NCBI GenBank assembly: GCA_938014945.1
Contig: CALLQH010000149.1
Coordinates: 1-6,813, forward strand
From: an uncultured bacterium
GTDB lineage: Bacteria; Pseudomonadota; Alphaproteobacteria; SP197
DNA: 6,813 nt
Direction: 5' to 3'
Shown: positions 1 to 5,878 of the stretch, one piece after another
Position numbering within the stretch: position 1 is the first letter of the stretch
How the letters are laid out: the number at the start of each line of letters is the position of its first letter
Position numbers and translations under genes: made by a program
The notes under the pieces: model-generated
Told to the model about the DNA's origin: nothing
Database searches by the model: none
Seen by the model: only the letters and a program-made list of their open reading frames with translations

Positions 1-137
1 GTGCAAGCGAAGGCACATGCCCAAGCTCGCAAAGCCTCGCTTGAGCATGCCACACAAGGCACGGGAGAAGGATTGGAATCGGTGCAAGCAAAGGCACATG
101 CCCAAGCTCGCCAAGCCTCGCTTGAGCAGGCCACACC
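1..137. repeat. Two tandem 81-bp units with a ~55-bp conserved core
   Basis: Bases 1-55 recur at 82-136 with only three mismatches (9/90, 31/112 and 48/129). The cores are separated by a 26-bp spacer, giving a period of 81 bp. Each core carries imperfect dyad symmetry. In the first copy CAAGCGAAGGC (4-14) can pair with GCCTCGCTTG (34-43), with one bulged base. In the second copy the left arm is degraded by a G-to-A change. The period is a multiple of three, and all three minus-strand frames stay open across the array. The window edge falls at the start of the first unit, so more units may lie to the left. The layout recalls REP/BIME-type palindromic elements or in-frame inserted elements, but I do not recognise the family. 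The repeat is seen directly; its nature is inferred. Confidence 0.85.
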
Positions 138-665
138 AAGCATTCCAGGCAAATGGGCACCGGCTTTGGCCTCGCCGTAGCCGGGCACCCAGACCCGGCG
201 TTCGAACCAGGGCGGGCGGACCCAGCGTTCGGCATGGCGATGCACGCGGGCGCTGACCTCGCCCAGGCGGCGGAAGGGTTCGACCAGGTCCTGGCTCTCG
301 TCTGGCTCTACACCCTCGATGAAATCGAAGAGCACCATGTGACGCGGCTGATCGAGGCCTGGCACGGTGCCTTCCTGAATCAGCTCCCCGTCGATGCCCT
401 TCTGCGCCTGGGGCGTGATGACGCCGCCGTCGGCATGGAGCGCGTCGAGCCAGGCCAGTTCGCTGGCGATGCCGGCACGCGAATGGTAGCCACCCCGGTG
501 GATGCGCAGCACATGCCGCCCCTCCCGGCCATGTTCGACCAGGAAGGTGGCGTTTTCCGAAACATTGAGGAGGCGAACGCGCGCGCCCTCACCCAGGGAC
601 CATCGCGCAAGCGAGGCCTGGGCAAGGGCGCAGACACGGTCAAGCACGTCGCCCCTGTCCACCAT
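1..665 (-). CDS. APH-family phosphotransferase, N-terminal part, apparently interrupted by repeats
   Basis: The frame opens at ATG 665-663 and runs off the left edge without a stop (221 codons). Residues 1-159 look like the N-lobe and linker of an APH / homoserine-kinase-type small-molecule kinase (Pfam APH family). Visible motifs are ENATFLVEH, HVLRIHRGGYHS with R54, ASELAWLDAL with E69, MVLFDFIEGVEPDE (residues 110-123) and a PPWFERRVW stretch ending at W159. Family members usually continue with WD and reach the catalytic H-G/A-D-x4-N loop about 55-65 residues later. Here residues 160-221 are repeat-derived, cysteine- and alanine-rich, and contain no such loop. The gene is therefore probably broken, or it carries an in-frame insertion that ends left of the window. 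A GGAG at 674-671, 5 bases before the ATG, supports the start. It lies 33 bases downstream of the 72-residue gene, so the two are probably co-transcribed. The phosphorylated substrate is unknown. Confidence 0.65.
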   Translation of the reverse strand, partial: MVDRGDVLDRVCALAQASLARWSLGEGARVRLLNVSENATFLVEHGREGRHVLRIHRGGYHSRAGIASELAWLDALHADGGVITPQAQKGIDGELIQEGTVPGLDQPRHMVLFDFIEGVEPDESQDLVEPFRRLGEVSARVHRHAERWVRPPWFERRVWVPGYGEAKAGAHLPGMLGVACSSEAWRAWACAFACTDSNPSPVPCVACSSEALRAWACAFAC

Positions 666-698
666 GAAGACTCCGTAGTGCCGGGACGCCGCGTGCGA

Positions 699-917
699 TC
701 AGGTCGCCTTCGCGGCGGCCTTGGGCGCAGGCATCTTGGAAGCGGCCTGGGTCATGTTGGTGGACAACGTCTCCAGGATCTCGCGGGTCACGGCGAAACG
801 CTGGGCGCCATCGGGCGTCGTCAGCTCGAGCACCGCAAAGGCGGGATACTCCTCGCTGCGCAGCAGCTTGAACGCGCGCAGGGGCCGGATCGGCGGCTCG
901 GCGGTTTTCTCGGGCAT
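699..917 (-). CDS. Small conserved-looking hypothetical protein (72 aa)
   Basis: I do not recognise this protein. ATG at 917-915 is preceded by AGGAG (928-924) with a 6-base spacer, the best ribosome binding site on this side of the window. That spacing, and a start matching the onset of protein-like sequence, argue against longer upstream starts in the same frame. The 72 residues begin with a short proline- and charge-rich head. A compact alpha/beta-looking segment follows: FKLLRSEEYPAFAVLELT, DGAQRFAVTREILETLS, then a short helix. The tail is rich in Ala, Lys and Pro (KMPAPKAAAKAT). There is no signal peptide or membrane segment, so it is probably cytosolic. It is the first gene of a likely two-gene unit with the phosphotransferase and is divergent from the lipoprotein gene. 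No function can be assigned. Confidence 0.75.
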   Translation of the reverse strand: MPEKTAEPPIRPLRAFKLLRSEEYPAFAVLELTTPDGAQRFAVTREILETLSTNMTQAASKMPAPKAAAKAT

Positions 918-1099
918 CGGTATCTCCTGTGCAAACGGAACAAGGCGCCATTCTTGTCGACACGGAGGCCCCATACAACAGTATTGCCCACAAACCGCTA
1001 GCCTGGAGCCGCTCCCGACCAAGGAATCGTGAGCGGACAGGGAGGTTCATGGCGCATAATCTCGCAAAAGGCGCAGAAAACACTACGGACAGACAATCC

Positions 1100-1387
1100 A
1101 TGGCAAACAACCTGAAAATTGCGGCCCTGCTGGCGGGCTTGGTCCTGGCACTGCAGCTCTCGGCCTGCGCCGCGCCCGACGAGGCCGCGAGCGGAAGCGG
1201 CGCAGAAGAACGCGCGGCGGCCCTCGTGGAATTGGAGGGCCTGGGTTTGCGGAACATTGCAGCCCTGCGGGTCAACGGCCCGATCAGCGAGGGCTTTGCA
1301 ACCTATCAGGCCGAGCGGGTGCGTTTCCTCTACGACGCACGCGACGGCAACCTGCGGACCTACGATCTCATGCCGCCGGTGCCCTGA
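1100..1387 (+). CDS. Small predicted outer- or inner-membrane lipoprotein (95 aa)
   Basis: The protein starts with a classic lipoprotein signal: MANNLK n-region, hydrophobic stretch IAALLAGLVLALQL, and lipobox L-S-A-C with Cys23 as the lipidated residue. Residue +2 is Ala, which in general favours outer-membrane sorting. The mature part of about 73 residues has an acidic Ala/Gly-rich linker, then LGLRNIAALRVNGPISEGFATYQAERVRFLYDARDGNL and a Pro-rich end, MPPVP. I know no family for it. The start is uncertain. ATG 1100 gives a normal-length signal peptide but has only a weak upstream site. An in-frame ATG at 1049 sits 3 bases after GGAGG (1041-1045) and would add 17 polar residues before the signal peptide. 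The gene stands alone, ending 17 bases before the oppositely oriented tRNA. Codon use is consistent with neighbouring genes. Confidence 0.75.
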   Translation: MANNLKIAALLAGLVLALQLSACAAPDEAASGSGAEERAAALVELEGLGLRNIAALRVNGPISEGFATYQAERVRFLYDARDGNLRTYDLMPPVP

Positions 1388-1404
1388 GCGCGGAACCGAC
1401 CTTG

Positions 1405-1491
1405 TGGTGCCCGCTGAGGGACTTGAACCCCCACTTCCTTTCGGAAAGCGGATTTTAAGTCCGCTGCGTCTACCGGTTCCGCCAAGCGGGC
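1405..1491 (-). tRNA. tRNA-Leu(UAA)
   Basis: Read on the minus strand, the 87-base sequence folds as a class II tRNA. The 7-bp acceptor stem is GCCCGCT paired with AGCGGGC (1491-1485 with 1415-1409). The discriminator is A (1408) and the CCA is encoded (1407-1405). The anticodon stem is GCGGA/TCCGC around loop CTTAAAA, placing anticodon TAA at 1457-1455. The T arm contains GGGGGTTCAAGTCCCTC. A variable arm of GCTTTCCGAAAGGAAG type gives the long extra loop expected of tRNA-Leu. The D arm has GGCGGAACCGGTAGACGC, typical of leucine tRNAs. It reads UUA and, by wobble, UUG codons. It lies 53 bases downstream of the antiporter stop on the same strand. No T-rich terminator is seen before the lipoprotein gene end. 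Confidence 0.97.
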
Positions 1492-1510
1492 ACACAACTC
1501 AAGCGTGGCG

Positions 1511-1540
1511 GTTGTACACGACCGGCGCAACCCGGGTCAC
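1511..1540 (-). promoter_or_regulatory. Candidate sigma-70-type promoter for tRNA-Leu
   Basis: On the minus strand GTGACC (1540-1535) and TACAAC (1516-1511) each match the -35 and -10 consensus at four of six positions, with an 18-base spacer. Transcription would begin near 1504, about 13 bases before the tRNA 5' end. This would let the tRNA be expressed independently of the antiporter. It is based only on consensus matching. Confidence 0.3.
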
Positions 1541-1544
1541 GCCC

Positions 1545-2501
1545 TCAGACACCGAACAGAACAGCGTTGTACACGACATAGGCGGCCAGAAAGGTCGCGC
1601 CGACCGCGCGAGCGATGCTTCGGAACCACCAGCCCACGGCCAGCAGGGCGAGCGTCGCGCCGAGCATCACCCAGACATCGCGGTCAGCTATCGCGGCCGG
1701 CACGTCGAGGGGATGTACAAGAGCGGTGACGCCGAGGATCCCCAAAACGTTGTAGATGTTGCTGCCTAGGACATTGCCCAGAGCAATCTCCGGTTGCCGG
1801 CGCAGGGCGGCGATAACGCTGGTCGCAAGTTCGGGCAGCGACGTGCCAACCGCCACCACGGTGAGACCGATCACAGCATCGGAAACGCCAAGGTCCGAAG
1901 CCATCACGATCGCGCCTTCGACGAGCCAGTGGGCTCCCAGGATCGTCAGGCCGATCGCCACGACCGTAAGGGCCAGGGCAAGCCCGAGGTGACGCGGCCA
2001 TGCAGGCAGCGCCTCCTCGATCCCGGCATCGGCAATCTGCGCGGCAAAGCGGCGCCGCTCCTGCAGGTAACTCCAGGCGATGTAGAGCAGCAGAAGAGCG
2101 ACGAAGACGCCGCCAAGCAGACTGCCCACATGCCCCAGGAGAACGGCCAAGACGCAGGCCAGCGCGGCCAAGAGCGCCATCAGCCCGTCGCGCCGCATGG
2201 TGTCGCGGGTCACACGCACCGGCGCGATCATGCCTGCCAGGCCGAGAATGAGCAGAATGTTCGCGATGTTGCTGCCCACCACATTGCCAATGGCAATGCC
2301 GGGAGAACCAAGGAAGGCCGCTTCCAGGCTGGTTACCAGCTCGGGCGTGGAGGTGCCGAACCCGACCAGCGTGATGCCCACCATCAGGGGTGGCACACCG
2401 AGCCGTGCAGCGCTCGCACATGCGCCGCGCACGAGAAGTTCTCCACCCGCAAGAAGCAGAATGAAGCCACCCGCCAGTTCAAGGTAGGGCATGCAGACCA
2501 T
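1545..2501 (-). CDS. Na+/Ca2+ antiporter, CaCA family (YrbG-like)
   Basis: An integral inner-membrane exchanger that in this family couples cation entry (Na+) to Ca2+ export. The 318 residues carry the two hallmark alpha repeats. Alpha-1 has GITLVGFGTSTPELVTSL (42-59, with E54) and GNVVGSNIANILLILG (72-87). Alpha-2 has GLTVVAVGTSLPELATSV (212-229, with E224) and GNVLGSNIYNVLGILG (242-257). The two glutamates are the expected ion ligands of NCX-type proteins. About ten hydrophobic segments are visible, with a short charged loop (QERRRFAAQIADAGIEEALP, 147-166) between the halves. Length is normal for bacterial members. The start is uncertain: ATG 2501 was chosen, ATG 2492 (MPYLELAGG) fits the family's short N-terminus equally well, and ATG 2540 adds 13 unlikely residues. 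No strong ribosome binding site decides it. The gene is divergent from the flavoenzyme operon; nothing links the two functionally. Family is certain, ion specificity is not. Confidence 0.95.
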   Translation of the reverse strand: MVCMPYLELAGGFILLLAGGELLVRGACASAARLGVPPLMVGITLVGFGTSTPELVTSLEAAFLGSPGIAIGNVVGSNIANILLILGLAGMIAPVRVTRDTMRRDGLMALLAALACVLAVLLGHVGSLLGGVFVALLLLYIAWSYLQERRRFAAQIADAGIEEALPAWPRHLGLALALTVVAIGLTILGAHWLVEGAIVMASDLGVSDAVIGLTVVAVGTSLPELATSVIAALRRQPEIALGNVLGSNIYNVLGILGVTALVHPLDVPAAIADRDVWVMLGATLALLAVGWWFRSIARAVGATFLAAYVVYNAVLFGV

Positions 2502-2533
2502 CGCGAATGAGATCCGGCCAGGTGCCGGGGCGC

Positions 2534-2565
2534 GGTGCATATGGCACCGCCTCTGACCACTGCAA
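2534..2565 (-). promoter_or_regulatory. 15-bp dyad overlapping a weak promoter-like sequence before the antiporter
   Basis: GGTGCATATGGCACC (2534-2548) has perfect 5-bp arms around a 5-base centre. On the minus strand its middle, CATATG (2543-2538), lies 16 bases after TTGCAG (2565-2560), a poor but possible -10/-35 pair for the antiporter gene. An operator overlapping the -10 element would fit a regulated transporter. The dyad is seen; both the promoter and the operator role are inferred. If ATG 2540 were the real start, this would lie across that start. Confidence 0.25.
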
Positions 2566-2688
2566 GACCTCCGGCAACGAAGTTTCCTGCCCGCAACAAC
2601 AGCGCGCCGTCTTCGGCCGCGCGGGGAGTTGCGCGCGCCGCTGCCGTGGTGGACTGTTGCGGATCACAGCGCCATCAGGGGTCGCCAG

Positions 2689-4650
2689 ATGACCGCCTTT
2701 CCCACGCTCTTTTCCCCGTTCCGGATCGGCAACCTGGAAATCAGGAACCGCATCTTCTCCACAGGCCACCAGACGCTGATCCAGACCGGGGGGCTGCCCG
2801 ACGAGCGGCTGGCCGCCTATCACGAGGCGCGTGCCAGGGGCGGCGCAGGGCTCATCATCACCGAGGCGATGTGCGTCCACGAGACGGCCTACTTCAACGA
2901 GGCGATGATCTTTGCCTGCCGCGACGAGGCCTTTCCCGGACTGCAGCGCATCACCGCGGCCGTTCACCGCCACGGCGCGCGGGTCTTCGGCCAGCTCTTC
3001 CATCCCGGCGCCGAGGTGCTGGGCAGCGATCCCTACGGCACGCGCACGGTCGCCTGGGCGCCCTCCTCGATCAACCACGAGCGCTACTTCGCCACCACCC
3101 GGCCGCTGAGCGAGGCGCAGATCCTGGAGATCATCGAGGGTTATGGCGCCTCGGCCGAGCGCATGGCCGAGGCAGGCTACGACGGCGTCGAGATCGTGGC
3201 GAGCCACGGTTACCTGCCCGCACAGTTCCTGGCGCCCGGCGTCAACACGCGGACAGACCGCTGGGGCGGCAGCCGCGAGAACCGCCAGCGCTTCCTGCTG
3301 GAGGTCGCGCGAAAGGTTCGGGCCCGCGTCCCCGCGGGCACCGTCGTCGGCCTGCGCATCTCGCTCGACGAGAAGGACCACGTCGGCCTCAAGCCCGACG
3401 AGACCCTGGCGGCGCTGGCCGCGCTGGAGGCCGAGGGGCTGGTCGACTACATGAACATCGCCTACGGCTCCTCGGCAACGAGCGCCTCCTCGCCGCACAT
3501 CGCCCCGCCCATGATGATCGAGGCGGGCTACATGCAGGAAGCCGGGCAGACCGTGAAACAGGCGATGCGGACACCGATCCTTCTGGCCGGACGCTTCAAC
3601 CAGCCCCAGCTTGCCGAGGCGGCGCTGGCAGCGGGGGCAGCCGACATGATCGGCATGACCCGCGCCCAGATCGCCGATCCCGAGATGGCCAACAAGGCGC
3701 GCGAGGGACGCATCGACGACATCCGCGCCTGCATCGCCTGCAACCAGGCCTGCATCGGCCATGTCACCCTGGGCACACCGATCTCCTGCATCCAGCACCC
3801 CGAGACCGGACGCGAGCTGGCCTACGGCACCCGGCAGATGACCGAAAAACCCCTGCGCATTCTGGTCGCCGGTGGCGGCCCGGCGGGCATGAAGGCCGCC
3901 GCCGTGGCGGCCGAGCGCGGGCATCGCGTGACCCTGTGCGAAGCACAGGCCCGGCTCGGCGGCCAGGCCCTGCTTGCCCAGCAGCTGCCCGGGCGCATGG
4001 AGTTCGGCGGCATCGTCACCAACCTTGCGCGCGAGATGGAACTTGCCGGGGTCGAGGTCCGCCTTTCCTGCCCGGTGACGGCAGAGCTTGCCGCCGCCGA
4101 AGGCGCCGACGCGGTCGTCGTGGCGACCGGCGCCCTGCCCCATGTGCCCCTGGTGGAGGGTAGCGAGGAAGGTCATGTGGTGACCGCCTGGCAGGTTCTG
4201 ACCCGAGAGGTCAATTGCGGCGGCAGTGTCGTCGTCGCCGACTGGCGCGGCGACTGGGTGGGTGTCGGCATCGCCCAGATGCTCGCCCGCGAGGGCCGCC
4301 GCGTGCGCCTGATGACCAGCGCCCACTGCGCCGGCATCAACCTGCAGCCCTATGTCCGCGACATGATCGTGGGCGATCTGATGCGCCTGGGCGTTGCCAT
4401 CACACCCTATGCGCGCCTGGCCGGGGTCGATGCCGATACCGCCTATTTCGAGCAGACGACCACCGGAGAGGCGATCCTGGCGGAGGGCACCGAAACCGTG
4501 GTGCTGGCGCTGGGCCACCGCAGCAACGATGGTCTGCTGGCCGAACTCGAGACGGCAGGGATTCCGGCCCAGGTGATCGGCGATGCCCTGTCGCCGCGCA
4601 CCTGCGAGGAGGCGGTGCTGGACGGCCTCAAGGCAGGCGTGGCGCTCTGA
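2689..4650 (+). CDS. FMN/4Fe-4S/FAD oxidoreductase of the dienoyl-CoA reductase / trimethylamine dehydrogenase type
   Basis: A cytoplasmic 653-residue flavoenzyme. Residues 1-340 form an old-yellow-enzyme TIM barrel that binds FMN (FSPFRIGNLEIRNRI near the N-terminus; HGYLPAQFL at 173-181; NTRTDRWGGSRENR at 186-199). The iron-sulfur motif is C348-x2-C351-x3-C355-x11-C367, the spacing I recall for FadH-type 2,4-dienoyl-CoA reductase rather than TMADH. A Rossmann dinucleotide-binding domain follows, with GGGPAG (395-400) and acidic E418; ATG at 480 and LALGHRSN near 607 complete the FAD/NAD(P) pattern. Y175 aligns with the FadH catalytic Tyr and H173 with TMADH His172. Q28 replaces the Cys that links FMN covalently in TMADH, so FMN should be non-covalent. 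Members reduce dienoyl-CoA or oxidatively demethylate amines and betaines; the substrate here is open. ATG 2689 is chosen because AGGGG (2677-2681) precedes it by 7 bases. First gene of a three-gene unit. Confidence 0.93.
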   Translation: MTAFPTLFSPFRIGNLEIRNRIFSTGHQTLIQTGGLPDERLAAYHEARARGGAGLIITEAMCVHETAYFNEAMIFACRDEAFPGLQRITAAVHRHGARVFGQLFHPGAEVLGSDPYGTRTVAWAPSSINHERYFATTRPLSEAQILEIIEGYGASAERMAEAGYDGVEIVASHGYLPAQFLAPGVNTRTDRWGGSRENRQRFLLEVARKVRARVPAGTVVGLRISLDEKDHVGLKPDETLAALAALEAEGLVDYMNIAYGSSATSASSPHIAPPMMIEAGYMQEAGQTVKQAMRTPILLAGRFNQPQLAEAALAAGAADMIGMTRAQIADPEMANKAREGRIDDIRACIACNQACIGHVTLGTPISCIQHPETGRELAYGTRQMTEKPLRILVAGGGPAGMKAAAVAAERGHRVTLCEAQARLGGQALLAQQLPGRMEFGGIVTNLAREMELAGVEVRLSCPVTAELAAAEGADAVVVATGALPHVPLVEGSEEGHVVTAWQVLTREVNCGGSVVVADWRGDWVGVGIAQMLAREGRRVRLMTSAHCAGINLQPYVRDMIVGDLMRLGVAITPYARLAGVDADTAYFEQTTTGEAILAEGTETVVLALGHRSNDGLLAELETAGIPAQVIGDALSPRTCEEAVLDGLKAGVAL

Positions 4651-4651
4651 C

Positions 4652-4675
4652 GCACCACCGGCTATCCCGCGGTGC
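4652..4675 (+). other. Intergenic hairpin between flavoenzyme and hydrolase genes
   Basis: Starting one base after the flavoenzyme stop codon, GCACC (4652-4656) pairs with GGTGC (4671-4675) and CGG (4659-4661) with CCG (4667-4669), around loop CTATC, with a small internal bulge. No T-run follows, so it is not a canonical intrinsic terminator. It might attenuate expression or stabilise the upstream mRNA end within the operon. Seen as a possible fold only. Confidence 0.3.
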
Positions 4676-4714
4676 AATGCCACGTTAGGGTCGCGTGCCA
4701 GCCACGGAACCGCC

Positions 4715-5878
4715 ATGCAAACCTCCTTTCCACGCAACCGCGACCTCACGGTCGATGACCGCAATCTCGCGGCATGGAACACACCGGAGCGGCGGCGCGA
4801 CAGCTTCCGCCGCCTGCCGGAACTCCATCGCAGAGGGCTCACCCTGCGCGCCGAACGGGTGCTGCCCCTGGTCCGCGACATCGACCGGCGGATCGGCAAT
4901 CTGGCGGCGGTGCGGAGCATGTCCGGCAGCACCGCCTTCACCGGCATCGTCGTGCTGCAGGGCGAACGCATCGCGCACGAGCACTATGCCGCCGACTTTG
5001 GCCCCGACATCCCGCACTCCATCCAGTCGATCACCAAGACGACGACGCATCTGATGATCGGCCGTCTGGTCGAGGAAGGGCTTGTCGATCCGTCCGCACC
5101 GATCGGACGTTACCTGCCCGAAATCGGCAGCGGCTTTGCCGAGGCCACGGTGCAGCAGGCACTCGACATGGACCTCTCCAACAACTTCGAGGAGGACTAT
5201 GTCGCGCCCTACAGCCCCGCGCCTGCGCCTGGTGCGCCGGTCGGCTACGGCCGCTCGGAGATCGGCATGGGCTGGCGCCTGCCGCCCGAAGGCGAGGCCG
5301 AGTTCGGCATGCGTGCCTTTGCCGCGCGGCTGACCAGCGACGACGTCGCCAACCGCAGCGGGCTCACCCAGTACAAATCCTCCAACACGGACGTGCTGGG
5401 CTGGATTGTCGAAGCCGTCAGCGGGCGCTCGCTCGCCTCCTTTCTCGACGAGATCGTCGGGGCAGCGGGCATCGAGGGCGCCTTTCACGTTTCGCTCGAT
5501 TGCGAGATGGCCCCGGTGCTTTCGGGCGGCGGCGCCATGACCGCACGCGATCTGGCGCGCTACGGCCTGCTGCTGGCGCGCAAGGGCAAGGGCATCGACG
5601 GCCGCCGGGTGGGCAGCGCCGCCTTCATCGACGACACCCTGAGCGGTGCGGGCACCTGCTACGAAACGCCCGGCGGCCGGCTGCGCTACCGCAACCAGCT
5701 GTTCACTGCCGGACCCTGGATCGGCCATGCCGGATACGCCGGCCAGTTCCTCATGGCCCGCCCGGACAAGCAGGCCTCGGCGGCCTTCTTCAGCGTCCTG
5801 GAGGACGAAGGCGGCCATGTCGAGGGTTACTTCGGTGAGATCATCGCGATGCTGGAAGAGGTCCTGGAGCTGCTGTGA
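4715..5878 (+). CDS. Cytoplasmic serine hydrolase, beta-lactamase / NylB-like fold
   Basis: A 387-residue member of the class C beta-lactamase / penicillin-binding-protein-like hydrolase superfamily, closest in style to 6-aminohexanoate-dimer hydrolase (NylB). The SxxK motif is S105-I-T-K108 in HSIQSITKTTTHLMIG, giving the nucleophile and general base. Tyr220 in YKSSNTDVLGW is the expected second motif. The third motif is HAG (338-340) in place of the KTG of true beta-lactamases. FTGIVVLQGERIAHEHY (75-91) is the typical strand pair before the nucleophile. No signal peptide is present, so it should act in the cytosol as an esterase or amidase, not on peptidoglycan. ATG 4715 gives a sensible length; only a weak GGAA lies upstream, and longer starts reach back into the preceding gene in another frame. 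It follows the flavoenzyme by 64 bases and overlaps the flavodoxin gene by 4. Substrate unknown. Confidence 0.92.
   Translation: MQTSFPRNRDLTVDDRNLAAWNTPERRRDSFRRLPELHRRGLTLRAERVLPLVRDIDRRIGNLAAVRSMSGSTAFTGIVVLQGERIAHEHYAADFGPDIPHSIQSITKTTTHLMIGRLVEEGLVDPSAPIGRYLPEIGSGFAEATVQQALDMDLSNNFEEDYVAPYSPAPAPGAPVGYGRSEIGMGWRLPPEGEAEFGMRAFAARLTSDDVANRSGLTQYKSSNTDVLGWIVEAVSGRSLASFLDEIVGAAGIEGAFHVSLDCEMAPVLSGGGAMTARDLARYGLLLARKGKGIDGRRVGSAAFIDDTLSGAGTCYETPGGRLRYRNQLFTAGPWIGHAGYAGQFLMARPDKQASAAFFSVLEDEGGHVEGYFGEIIAMLEEVLELL
5866..5869 (+). promoter_or_regulatory. Ribosome binding site deciding a GTG start
   Basis: GGAG, lying inside the last codons of the hydrolase gene, is 5 bases upstream of GTG 5875. 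It supports the GTG as the flavodoxin start and implies translational coupling. Confidence 0.6.

Noticed and set aside
1..137. Short CRISPR array
   Set aside because: Only two copies, a core of about 55 bp with mismatches, a single 26-bp spacer that is not repeated elsewhere, and no cas genes.
153..1001. A 282-codon plus-strand open frame across the phosphotransferase and the 72-aa gene
   Set aside because: The minus-strand frames show APH-family motifs and good ribosome binding sites; the plus frame spans both genes and their gap with no recognisable motif.
1404..1492. Integration (att) site at the tRNA-Leu gene
   Set aside because: No integrase, no repeat of the tRNA 3' end elsewhere in the window, and flanking genes look like ordinary chromosome.
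2591..2662. Inverted pair CCGCAACA (2591-2598) and TGTTGCGG (2655-2662) upstream of the flavoenzyme
   Set aside because: Eight-base arms 56 bases apart in GC-rich DNA are easily met by chance, and no promoter element aligns with them.
2479..4971. An 830-codon open frame on the minus strand opposite the flavoenzyme gene
   Set aside because: It is antisense to a gene with clear cofactor motifs, has low-complexity Gly/Ala/Arg/His-rich composition and no recognisable domain. Long antisense frames are expected in GC-rich genes.
4685..5818. A 377-codon minus-strand open frame opposite the serine hydrolase
   Set aside because: Shadow of the hydrolase gene; no domain-like sequence and no ribosome binding site that stands out.
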